Below, one piece after another: positions 14,116-19,835 of a DNA stretch of 19,835 nucleotides (positions are counted from its first letter, which is position 1; every line of letters starts with the position of its first letter). The stretch covers positions 1 to 19,835 of the forward strand of contig JAAYND010000143.1 of the NCBI GenBank assembly GCA_012521035.1, in the 5' to 3' direction. This DNA is from Methanomicrobiales archaeon (GTDB taxonomy: Archaea; Halobacteriota; Methanomicrobia; Methanomicrobiales; Methanoculleaceae). The position numbers were made by a program, and so were the translations under genes. The notes under the pieces are model-generated. The model made no database searches, was not told the origin of the DNA, and worked only from the letters and a program-made list of their open reading frames with translations.

Positions 14116-16539
14116 TCAGTACGCCATGCCAGTCCTGGGCAACGGGCGTTCGGTCCTGGTCTTTAACTCCCCGGTGAGACGCCTGATCTCACCGAAGTCT
14201 TTCTTTCTCTGGTAGACCGCATCTTTCAGGGCCTGCATGAGATCCCTGACCTCCTGCTCGGTCTCCCCGGTCTCCCGTATCTTTGTACGGTTGATCACCG
14301 AGATGGCCTCCTCGAGCGTCGACTGCTGCTCCCGGTTGTAGAGGATCTGCCACGAGTGGCGTTCGGCCTCTTCCAGCCGGTCGAGGTCGAGCGAACCCCT
14401 CACGCGGGAGAGAGCGTCCTCGAAGTGCTTCTTCTCGATCATCACGTTGCCGACCGCCTGACGCCGTTCTTCTTCGCTCTTCCCGGCTGTCAGGGCGATG
14501 AACTCGCGCATGGCAGAGATCTTTGCCTCGCGGACCAGCGCCTCGATATCGGCACCGACGTAACCCTCGGTCTTCTCGACCAGTTCGTCGATCTCGACAC
14601 CTTTAGCGAGGATGTCCCTGTTCCTGAGGTATACCTCAAAGATCTTCTTCCTGCCTTCCCGGTCGGGTGGCGGGACGTATATCATCCGGTCCAGCCGGCC
14701 GGGGCGAAGCAGCGCATCGTCCAGCATGTCAGGGCGGTTGGTAGCGCCGAGAACCACGACATTGGTGAGCTCCTCGAGGCCGTCGAGCTCTGTCAGGATC
14801 TGGCTTACCACACTTTCAGTTACGTGCGATGATCCTATATAAGCTCCGCGCTTTGGCATGAGTGCATCAATCTCGTCGAAAAAGATAATCGCCGGTGCTG
14901 CTTGCCTCGCTTTCCGGAATACCTGACGAACGCCGCGCTCCGACTCACCGACCCATTTCGAGAGGAGTTCGGGGCCTTTTATGGAGATGAAATTGCTCTC
15001 GCTCTCGTTTGCGACGGCCTTTGCGAGGAGAGTCTTGCCCGTTCCTGGTGGTCCGAAGAGCAGGATCCCGCGGGGGGGTTCGGTCTCCAGGGCATCGAAT
15101 ATCTCCGGGAATTTGAGCGGCCACTCAACGGCCTCTGCAAGCTCGGCCTTGACGTCCTCAAGCCCCCCGACATCCTCCCATTTGACATCGGGGATCTCTA
15201 CGAGCACCTCCCGCATCGCGCTCGGTTCGACATGTTTATGCGCTTCGATGAAGTCCTCGTTTGTCACCCGGAGCTCATCGATGATCTCGGCCGGGATCTC
15301 CTCCTCGATCTTGATGTGCGGTATGACCCTGCGGAGCGCATGCATCGCAGCCTCCTTTGCGAGCAGTGCGATGTCAGCGCCGACGAAACCGTGCGTGGAA
15401 CGGGAATACTCATTCAGGTCCACGTCATCGGCGAGCGGCATGCCGCGCGTGTGGATCTGGAAGATCTGCTGCCGGCCTTTTGTGTCCGGGATGCCGACCT
15501 CGATCTCGCGGTCGAACCGGCCACCGCGCCGGAGGGCGGGGTCGATGATATCGGGGAGATTCGTCGCGGCTATGACCACAACCTGTCCCCGGGTCTTCAG
15601 GCCGTCCATCAGCGCCAGGAGCTGGGCGACGACACGGCGCTCGACCTCTCCCTTCACCTCTTCGCGCTTGGGTGCGATCGAGTCGATCTCGTCGATGAAG
15701 ACGATCGAGGGTGCGTTCTCCTGTGCCTCCTCAAAGACCTCCCGGAGCCGTTCCTCGGACTCGCCGTAGTACTTGCTCATGATCTCGGGGCCTGAGAGGG
15801 TGATGAAGTGAGCATCCACCTCGTTCGCCACCGCTTTTGCGATCAGGGTCTTCCCCGTCCCCGGTGGTCCGTAGAGCAGGACACCCTTCGGGGGTTCGAT
15901 CCCGAGGCGCTCGAAGAGCTCGGGGTGGCGGAGCGGGAGCTCGATCATCTCACGGACGAGCTGGAGTTCGCGGTCAAGGCCACCGATATCCTCATAGTGG
16001 ACGTCGGTCGCTGCCTCCCGCCGCCCCTTCTCGGGTTCGTACGGGGTCTCCTTCAGCTCGATCTCGGTGCTGTCGGTGACGATGGCGATGCCTCTCGGGG
16101 CCACCCGCGCGATGACGAACGTGAGCGGGTTTCCGAGTATGCTCACCCTGATGTGCTGTCCCTCGGTGACCGGCCGGCCACGGAGAACCCTTCCCAGGTA
16201 CTGTTCCCCGCCGACAAGGCGGATGGGTTGGGTCGGCTGGATGGTCACTTTCTTTGCGTATCCGGCCTCGGTCTTCCTGATCCGGACCTTGTCATCGATC
16301 CCGGACCCGACGTTACTCCGGGTGCTGCCATCGATCCGGAGGATCGCCTTGCCGGTGTCCTGCGGGAACCCGGGCCAGACGAGCGTTGCCGCCTTCTGGC
16401 GTCCGGCGATCTCGACGACATCACCGCTGACAAGGTCGAGCGCCTTCATGGTGTCGATGCTCAGTCTGGCGATCCCGCGTCCGGCGTCCTCGTGGGCCGC
16501 CTCCTTGATGGTTACCTCAATATAATCAGTATCAGCCAT
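14116..16539 (-). CDS. cdc48: CDC48/VAT-type AAA ATPase with two AAA modules
   Basis: This hexameric unfoldase (p97/VCP/VAT) extracts and unfolds proteins, feeding the archaeal proteasome. The 807 residues are family length. The N-domain (about 1-180) has the double-psi barrel and a 4-stranded beta barrel. D1 has Walker A GPPGTGKT (224-231), Walker B VFIDEID (280-286) and the arginine-finger region LRRGGRFDREI (336-346). D2 has Walker A GPPGTGKT (496-503), Walker B IFFDEID (552-558), pore segment KWVGESE and LRPGRLDRMI. The C-terminal tail has the charged EEAERHSWQILYNRE. A GGAGGAG Shine-Dalgarno precedes the ATG at 16539. Transcription likely starts from the strong TATA element at 16587-16598, with a 10-bp inverted repeat just after it. 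hsp20 follows in the same operon. Confidence 0.97.
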   Translation of the reverse strand: MADTDYIEVTIKEAAHEDAGRGIARLSIDTMKALDLVSGDVVEIAGRQKAATLVWPGFPQDTGKAILRIDGSTRSNVGSGIDDKVRIRKTEAGYAKKVTIQPTQPIRLVGGEQYLGRVLRGRPVTEGQHIRVSILGNPLTFVIARVAPRGIAIVTDSTEIELKETPYEPEKGRREAATDVHYEDIGGLDRELQLVREMIELPLRHPELFERLGIEPPKGVLLYGPPGTGKTLIAKAVANEVDAHFITLSGPEIMSKYYGESEERLREVFEEAQENAPSIVFIDEIDSIAPKREEVKGEVERRVVAQLLALMDGLKTRGQVVVIAATNLPDIIDPALRRGGRFDREIEVGIPDTKGRQQIFQIHTRGMPLADDVDLNEYSRSTHGFVGADIALLAKEAAMHALRRVIPHIKIEEEIPAEIIDELRVTNEDFIEAHKHVEPSAMREVLVEIPDVKWEDVGGLEDVKAELAEAVEWPLKFPEIFDALETEPPRGILLFGPPGTGKTLLAKAVANESESNFISIKGPELLSKWVGESERGVRQVFRKARQAAPAIIFFDEIDALMPKRGAYIGSSHVTESVVSQILTELDGLEELTNVVVLGATNRPDMLDDALLRPGRLDRMIYVPPPDREGRKKIFEVYLRNRDILAKGVEIDELVEKTEGYVGADIEALVREAKISAMREFIALTAGKSEEERRQAVGNVMIEKKHFEDALSRVRGSLDLDRLEEAERHSWQILYNREQQSTLEEAISVINRTKIRETGETEQEVRDLMQALKDAVYQRKKDFGEIRRLTGELKTRTERPLPRTGMAY

Positions 16540-16559
16540 GTGAACGGTCTCCTCCTGTT

Positions 16560-16584
16560 TTACACTTACTTATGGTAAGTGTAA
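16560..16584 (-). promoter_or_regulatory. Operator-like inverted repeat before cdc48 (putative heat-shock operator)
   Basis: TTACACTTAC (16560-16569), TTATG, GTAAGTGTAA (16575-16584): perfect 10-bp arms, 5-bp spacer. It starts 2 bp after the TATA element and spans the expected transcription start (about 16565). The inner CTTAC-N5-GTAAG resembles, in half-site length and spacing, the CTAAC-N5-GTTAG site I recall for the Archaeoglobus heat-shock regulator HSR1, whose operon also holds hsp20 and cdc48. Confidence 0.7.
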
Positions 16585-16586
16585 TC

Positions 16587-16598
16587 TATTATATAATA
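16587..16598 (-). promoter_or_regulatory. TATA box of the cdc48-hsp20 operon
   Basis: TATTATATAATA, itself a 12-bp palindrome, is the strongest TATA element in the window. It lies 8 bp beyond the stop codon end of the upstream gene and about 53 bp before the cdc48 ATG, predicting a leader of about 25 nt. Confidence 0.75.
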
Positions 16599-16605
16599 CT
16601 TTCCG

Positions 16606-17181
16606 TCACACCCTTTTCCCGTTACATCGGATAACTCCCATTTCGGTAACGATGTAATCCATTTTCACGTCGTTCTTATCGGCGGGGATGCTCTCCACCT
16701 GCTGGCAGGAAAAAGCAATACCTATCTTGATCGGGCGGGGATGCTGACAGAGGAAACGATCGTAGTAGCCGGCGCCATAACCGAGGCGATTTCCCTCTCG
16801 ATCGAATGCGAGCATCGGTATGACGATGACCTGGACGTCCTCGGGGCGGGCCGGGAGCTCGTTTCCCAGGGGTTCGGGCACGTTGAACGTGCTCGGGACG
16901 AGGAGGGAGGGGTCAGGCAGGTACGAGAGGCGGAGGCTACAGGTCTCCCGCTCGATGATGGGGACGACGACCCGCACGCCCCGCCTGTTCAAGTCCTGGA
17001 TGATCTCTTCTGTCTCGACCTCGGGGGCCTTTGAGGCATACACCATAACGGTCTCAAAACCGTTCACGAGGTCGAGGAGCCTTCTTCCGATGATCCTGCT
17101 GAGTATGGATATCCGGGATGGGGGGATGAGGGATCGTGTTTCCTTTGCCTGCTGGCGGAGGGTCGCCTTTGTCTGGCTCAT
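16606..17181 (-). CDS. 5-formyltetrahydrofolate cyclo-ligase family protein
   Basis: The family converts 5-formyl-THF to 5,10-methenyl-THF with ATP. In a methanogen, where H4MPT replaces folate, the true substrate is uncertain. The 191 residues match the family: a basic N-terminal helix (KATLRQQAKETR), VMVYASKAPEVETEEII, an ordered core with VVVPIIERE, and the ATP/Mg signature REGNRLGYGAGYYDRFL (128-144). The start at 17181 (MSQTKATLRQQ) is where homology begins; a start at 17217 would add a hydrophobic stretch that is really the promoter region. It ends 8 nt before the cdc48 TATA element. It is preceded by a CMD/AhpD-like gene and probably has its own promoter. Confidence 0.9.
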   Translation of the reverse strand: MSQTKATLRQQAKETRSLIPPSRISILSRIIGRRLLDLVNGFETVMVYASKAPEVETEEIIQDLNRRGVRVVVPIIERETCSLRLSYLPDPSLLVPSTFNVPEPLGNELPARPEDVQVIVIPMLAFDREGNRLGYGAGYYDRFLCQHPRPIKIGIAFSCQQVESIPADKNDVKMDYIVTEMGVIRCNGKRV

Positions 17182-17204
17182 TATAGGGAGTTTTGAGCAA
17201 AATA

Positions 17205-17222
17205 CCAGATAAAGCATATACC
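17205..17222 (-). promoter_or_regulatory. TATA-like promoter of the cyclo-ligase gene
   Basis: The minus strand reads GTATATGCTTTATCTGG about 25-41 bp before the ATG at 17181, with GC-rich sequence on its upstream side. This predicts a leader of roughly 0-12 nt, in line with the absence of a Shine-Dalgarno. Confidence 0.45.
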
Positions 17223-17259
17223 CGGGGCCGGTTTCCGGGCCGGCTCCGGTGAGCGCGGC

Positions 17260-17661
17260 CTACTCTATCCCGCAGACGTCCCGGAACTGGCGCAGGGAGG
17301 AGGCGAGAACCCGGGTCTTCCCGATCATGGCCGCTATGAGGAGGGTATCGAGGATCTCGTCGCGGGATGCGCCTTCCTTCAGGGCGGCCCCGATGTGGAC
17401 CTTCAGGCAGCTGTCCGCGCCGGCCGAGGCGGCCGCAGCAATGGCGATCAGCTCGGCGGTCTTTACGTCGAGGGACTCGGGGCGGGAGGTCCGGTAGTCA
17501 GCGATGGTTGAGAGCGCGAAGATCTCCGGCCGGTCCCGGAGTATGGTAAATATGAACGGCACAATGCCGAGCATCTCTTTTACGTCATCCACGATCTCGT
17601 CGCCCAGGTCGTCGGCATGGACGAGGAACTCGTCGATCAGTCTCTCTGTTTCTGGTTTCAT
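17260..17661 (-). CDS. Carboxymuconolactone decarboxylase/AhpD-like protein
   Basis: The 133-residue all-helical protein has the CMD-fold arrangement: a first helix pair with VKEMLGIVPFIF, SRPESLDVKTAELIAIAAAA, then the active-site loop GADSCLKVHIGAALKEGAS and DEILDTLLIAAMIG. The AhpD family uses a C-x-x-C-x-x-x-H site; here the first Cys position is Ala (A-D-S-C-L-K-V-H). Only the second Cys and the His remain, so a thioredoxin-like disulfide reductase activity is unlikely. It may act as a peroxidase-like or lyase-like protein, or its substrate may differ. The GAGG Shine-Dalgarno lies 8-9 nt before the ATG, and a TAATTATT box stands 35-47 bp upstream. Beyond it begins the repeat region. Confidence 0.85.
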   Translation of the reverse strand: MKPETERLIDEFLVHADDLGDEIVDDVKEMLGIVPFIFTILRDRPEIFALSTIADYRTSRPESLDVKTAELIAIAAAASAGADSCLKVHIGAALKEGASRDEILDTLLIAAMIGKTRVLASSLRQFRDVCGIE

Positions 17662-17695
17662 TCGTTAATCCTCGGGGTAACTATGGGGGGGAGAT

Positions 17696-17708
17696 TGAAT
17701 AATTATGC
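17696..17708 (-). promoter_or_regulatory. TATA element of the CMD/AhpD-like gene
   Basis: The minus strand reads GCATAATTATTC, an AT island in GC-rich DNA 35-47 bp before the ATG. It predicts a leader of about 10-15 nt that contains the GAGG ribosome-binding site. Confidence 0.5.
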
Positions 17709-17854
17709 GGGTTTTGATCCGGGGTTTTGTCTTTCGGGCAAGCCCGCCCATGGTCCGGTGTGTGGGAGGCTGCTGGTGAAGGGTGGCGGGGTCGGGGCCG
17801 GCTCCTCCGGGGTTATAGGGCTGGCGCCGGGTAGGGTGGGGGAAAGCAGTGTAT
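17709..17854. other. Non-coding GC-rich stretch before repeat unit 1
   Basis: No gene is supported here. Open frames on both strands are artefacts of base composition: their products are Pro/Gly/Arg-rich with no motif. The part near 17800-17854 looks like a degenerate relative of the repeat units (GGTAGGGTGGGGGAA resembles their GAGAGGTGGGGGAAG segment). Confidence 0.4.
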
Positions 17855-18198
17855 GGGGTAGTCTCCCCGGCCCCCACCCCCAGATGATATTCCCCACGGT
17901 ACGGCGTGTGGGATGATGCCAGCGGAGGCATGGCCAGGCCGGCCTTCCCCGTGCTTGTGCCCTTGCCGGGGATATCGCGACTACTGCCCCCGCCCCGGGC
18001 GGGGGAGGAGCGCCGAAGGCGCGGGAGAGGTGGGGGAAGAGGAGAGCGGGGTATGGCGAGATGCCTGTGAAACGCACAATCAGGGTCGCCTCCCCCCGGC
18101 CTGCGCTTCTCCGGTTGCGCCCTTGCCGGGCTCTTGCCACGAGAACCCCCGCTCCGGGGCGGGATCCTCTGTGGAGGGACTGTATGGTTCTTTTTGAC
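17855..18198. repeat. Tandem GC-rich repeat, unit 1
   Basis: About 344 bp. Landmarks in order: a weak 4-bp GGGG/CCCC hairpin (17855-17868), GATGATATTCCCC, ATGCC-agcgga-GGCAT, CCCCCGC/GCGGGGG stem (17987-18005), GCGCC-GAA-GGCGC (18010-18022), AGAGGTGGGGGAAG, then a second half with TGCGCCCTTGCCGGG and CTTGCCACGAGAAC. Units 2 and 3 follow the same order with scattered substitutions. Confidence 0.8.
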
Positions 18199-18527
18199 GG
18201 GGAGGGGGTTCCCTCCCCGGCCCCTCCCCGGGTGATATCCCCTCGGTCCGGCGTATGGGATGATGCCGGCGAAGGCATGGCCGGGCCGGCCTTCCCCGTG
18301 CTTGTGCCCTTGCCGGGGATATCGCCTGCACTGCCCCCGCCCCGGGGCGGGGGAGGAGCGCCGGAGGCGCGGGAGGGGTGGGGGAAGAGGAGAGCGGTGT
18401 ATGAAATGTAGGAGAATAGTGTCCGAGGTCATCTCCCCCCCGGCTGCGCCCTTCCCGGGTTCTCGCCACGAGAACCCCCGATCCTGCGCGGGAGCCCTGT
18501 GAGAGGGGCAGTGTGGTTTTTCTCGGC
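18199..18527. repeat. Tandem GC-rich repeat, unit 2
   Basis: About 329 bp. It begins with GGGGAGGG-GGTT-CCCTCCCC (18199-18218), then GGTGATATCCCCTCGG, ATGCC-ggcgaa-GGCAT, the perfect palindrome CCCCCGCCCC/GGGGCGGGGG (18334-18353), GCGCC-GGA-GGCGC (18358-18370), and a second half with an 8-bp GGTTCTCG-CCA-CGAGAACC hairpin. The offset from unit 1 is 348 bp, measured between the GATATC-like segments. Confidence 0.85.
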
Positions 18528-18763
18528 GGGGAGGGGCGATCCCCTCCCCGGCCCCCACCCCCAGATGATATCCCCTCGGTACGGCGTGTGGGATGATGCC
18601 GGCGAAGGCATGGCCGGACCGGCCTTCCCCGTGCTTGTGCCCTTGCTGGGGATATCGCGACTACTGCCCCCGCCCCCAGGGTGGGGGAGGAGCGCCGAAG
18701 GCGCGGGCGGGGTGGGGGAGAAGGAGGGCGGGGTATGGCGAGAGGCCGACTAAAAGTGCATTC
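18528..18763. repeat. Tandem GC-rich repeat, unit 3 (lacks the second half)
   Basis: About 236 bp. It starts with GGGGAGGGG-CGAT-CCCCTCCCC (18528-18549), then GATGATATCCCCTCGG, ATGCC-ggcgaa-GGCAT, CCCCCGCCC-CCA-GGGTGGGGG (18667-18687, one G.U pair) and GCGCC-GAA-GGCGC (18692-18704). The TGCGCCCTT and CGAGAAC module of units 1 and 2 is missing. The offset from unit 2 is 332 bp. Confidence 0.85.
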
Positions 18764-18835
18764 GGGGCCGGCTTCCCCCGGCCCCCTCCCCAGGCGATAT
18801 CCCCCTCGGTCCAGTGTATGGGATGACGCCAGCGA
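18764..18835. repeat. Tandem GC-rich repeat, unit 4 (truncated)
   Basis: Only the start of the unit: GGGGCCGG-CTTCCC-CCGGCCCC (18764-18785), GCGATATCCCCCTCGGTCC, GTATGGGATGACGCCAGCG. After this the homology stops. The rest of the gap to pcc1 contains CCGGCGCCGG (a 10-bp palindrome, about 18851-18860) and no gene. Confidence 0.75.
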
Positions 18836-18892
18836 AAAGTAAGATCAGGGCCGGCGCCGGATCAGCGAAAACCCCTCCCCGGCCTCCCGCCG

Positions 18893-18897
18893 AAAAA
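18893..18897 (-). terminator. T5 run directly after pcc1
   Basis: The minus strand reads TTTTT one base after the pcc1 stop codon; a second T4 run follows about 20 nt on. In archaea such runs can end transcription, so the right-hand operon may stop here. Confidence 0.4.
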
Positions 18898-18898
18898 C

Positions 18899-19156
18899 TC
18901 ACGCCGCCGGCACCCGGCTCTCCGCGACTGCCTCCCGCACCTCGACCGCTATATTGACCAGTCGCAGCCAGGTGTTGAGGGCCGCCCGGAGAGCCGGTAT
19001 GTCGCTTGCGGTCACCTCAAGGACGAGCGTATCGTCGCCTGCGAGCCTCACACAGACCGATGACCTCTCCCCGACGTCGCCGGCCTCCTGACAGATGGAG
19101 TGGTAGAGGGCGCGGGCGTCGTCGGTGATGAACCGGAACGTCGCGGTATGGGTCAG
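18899..19156 (-). CDS. pcc1: KEOPS complex subunit Pcc1, apparently with a CTG start
   Basis: Pcc1 is the small dimerising subunit of KEOPS, which makes t6A at position 37 of ANN-decoding tRNAs. The 85 residues read THTATFRFITDDARALYHS after the first codon and end with a typical Pcc1 helix, DIPALRAALNTWLRLVNIA. In this frame, between the last upstream stop (TGA, inside the Brix gene) and the homology, there is no ATG, GTG or TTG. The only near-cognate start is CTG at 19156-19154. It overlaps the Brix stop as CTGA, exactly where an ATGA junction is expected, with GAGGTGG 3-4 nt upstream. A sequencing error turning ATG to CTG is the alternative. The family call is firm; the start is inferred. 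Confidence 0.82.
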   Translation of the reverse strand: MTHTATFRFITDDARALYHSICQEAGDVGERSSVCVRLAGDDTLVLEVTASDIPALRAALNTWLRLVNIAVEVREAVAESRVPAA

Positions 19157-19560
19157 GGGACCACCTCGAGGGTGTAGCGCCTCCGCTGCCTCCCATCAAA
19201 GACGATCTGGTGCCGGCCGGGGAGGTCTTTATCGATGAATATGGGTTCTATGTAGTCCCTGAGGGCCTCGCAGGCTGAGCCTTCCGATACGAAAACCCCA
19301 CGAGCGATCGCTCCCGCACGCTCTTCGACACGAAACGATCTGATGGTGATATCCACGGGATCTCTATCGCCGGAGAAGATCTGGATAGAAAAATAGGAGC
19401 CGGCCTTTGCGACGATCACGAGCGGCTGGTCCGGGGCGAGGAGATCGTGCATGCCCGCCTTTCCACGGGTGACGTACTCTCCGCCGATCGCAAACGCCAG
19501 GTCCCGCGCGAGGGTTCGCACCTCGGGGAGGGGTTTGCGTGACGTCGTGACGACCGTCAT
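19153..19560 (-). CDS. Brix domain protein (archaeal IMP4-like, ribosome biogenesis)
   Basis: Brix proteins bind rRNA and help assemble ribosomal subunits; archaea keep one short version related to eukaryotic Imp4. The 135 residues start MTVVTTSRKPLPEVRTLAR, the family-typical TTSRKP opening, then LVIVAKAGSYFSIQIF in the middle and a basic C-terminus (HQIVFDGRQRRRYTLEVVP). The length is at the short end of the family. Its ATG overlaps the rpoP stop (ATGA, 19557-19560), and its own stop overlaps the pcc1 start. The neighbours (RPL37Ae, RpoP, Pcc1) are the conserved archaeal cluster, which supports the call. Confidence 0.9.
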   Translation of the reverse strand: MTVVTTSRKPLPEVRTLARDLAFAIGGEYVTRGKAGMHDLLAPDQPLVIVAKAGSYFSIQIFSGDRDPVDITIRSFRVEERAGAIARGVFVSEGSACEALRDYIEPIFIDKDLPGRHQIVFDGRQRRRYTLEVVP

Positions 19561-19688
19561 CGGGCCTTCAGGTCTTTTATTCCGGCTCCACGTTCCTTAA
19601 AAAGGATGCGGTGTCCACAGTAGGGACAGCGTATGTTGATATCGATCTCCACTTTCTGTTTACAACGGGCACACTTGTAGGCAGCCAC
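19557..19688 (-). CDS. rpoP: DNA-directed RNA polymerase subunit P (Rpb12/Rpc10)
   Basis: RpoP is the smallest zinc-binding subunit of archaeal RNA polymerase and bridges the Rpo3/Rpo10 assembly platform. The 43 residues are complete: MAAYKCARCKQKVEI, then RCPYCGHRILFKERG. Zinc ligands are Cys6, Cys9, Cys21 and Cys24. It starts with GTG at 19688, preceded by a strong AGGAGGT about 10 nt upstream that lies at the end of rpl37ae. The stop overlaps the Brix start by ATGA. It is too short for default gene-length cutoffs but is a certain gene. Confidence 0.96.
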   Translation of the reverse strand: MAAYKCARCKQKVEIDINIRCPYCGHRILFKERGAGIKDLKAR

Positions 19689-19694
19689 GACCGG

Positions 19695-19835
19695 TTAGAC
19701 CTCCTTCTGCAGCGAGCGCTCGATGCTCCTTGAAGCGATGCGCATCGCCGGGGTCTCCGGGACGTAGACGCCGCCTGCAAACTTAAACCCGCACTTGCGG
19801 CATGTCCATATGCCGGTCCCCTCGCGCCTGACCGC
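19695..19835 (-). CDS. rpl37ae: 50S ribosomal protein L37Ae, C-terminal part (cut by window edge)
   Basis: The last 46 residues of the zinc-ribbon ribosomal protein eL43/L37Ae: RREGTGIWTCRKCGFKFAGG, then YVPETPAMRIASRSIERS. The second Cys pair (C-R-K-C) of the zinc site is visible; the first lies off the right edge with the N-terminal half. The stop (TAA) is 6 nt before the rpoP GTG, and its last codons carry the rpoP Shine-Dalgarno. It is the first visible gene of the right-hand operon. Confidence 0.95.
   Translation of the reverse strand, partial: AVRREGTGIWTCRKCGFKFAGGVYVPETPAMRIASRSIERSLQKEV

Noticed and set aside
15518..15535. Gly in place of the usual Pro in the D1 arginine-finger segment of Cdc48 (RRGGRFDRE)
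   Set aside because: I believe this variant is common in methanogens and haloarchaea, and the catalytic arginine is kept, so it is not a defect.
14902..15795. 297-residue open frame antisense to cdc48
   Set aside because: A shadow of the AAA modules in GC-rich DNA; no motif or ribosome-binding site.
17665..18826. Many open frames on both strands across the GC-rich repeats, up to 297 codons
   Set aside because: They run through repeat units whose offsets are not all multiples of three, give Pro/Gly/Arg-rich products without motifs, overlap on both strands and lack ribosome-binding sites.
17855..18835. CRISPR array
   Set aside because: Units are over 200 bp, differ by many substitutions, and there is no alternation of short identical repeats with unique spacers; no cas genes are in view.

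Overview
The window is archaeal and comes from a GC-rich euryarchaeon. DNA topoisomerase VI (both subunits), a CDC48/VAT-type double AAA ATPase, an archaeal fructose-1,6-bisphosphate aldolase/phosphatase, NadM, an LSm protein and an RPL37Ae-RpoP-Brix-Pcc1 cluster all point that way. Base composition and the gene set suggest a methanogen of the Methanomicrobiales, perhaps Methanoculleus. That placement is inference; no 16S or mcr gene is present. Genes are tightly packed, many overlap by ATGA, and promoters look archaeal (TATA elements, short leaders, T-rich terminators).

Layout. Positions 1-4005 (minus) hold one gene series: larB, nadM, a coiled-coil protein, a four-helix membrane protein and a MATE transporter cut by the window edge. 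Divergent from it, 4054-8506 (plus) carries a small membrane protein, hisS, top6B and top6A, the last three overlapping. From 8575 to the end everything is on the minus strand: a zinc-cluster protein with a pRiA4b ORF-3-like core, a HAD phosphatase, an LSm/winged-helix gene pair, fbp, a cdc48-hsp20 heat-shock pair, 5-formyltetrahydrofolate cyclo-ligase, a CMD/AhpD-like protein, about 1.2 kb of GC-rich non-coding DNA with tandem repeats, and finally pcc1, a Brix protein, rpoP and rpl37ae (cut by the right edge).

How the genes work together. NadM can make NaAD, the substrate of LarB, and the two genes are translationally coupled. Top6A and Top6B form one enzyme. Cdc48 and Hsp20 form a protein-quality-control pair behind one promoter with a 10-bp inverted repeat placed like a heat-shock operator. 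The cluster at the right edge serves ribosome, RNA polymerase and tRNA-modification functions.

Most noteworthy: (1) a roughly 330-bp tandem repeat family at 17855-18835 whose copies keep hairpins while the sequence changes; (2) the TTACACTTAC-N5-GTAAGTGTAA operator before cdc48; (3) pcc1, which has no ATG, GTG or TTG start and appears to begin with CTG overlapping the Brix stop codon; (4) the nadM-larB coupling.
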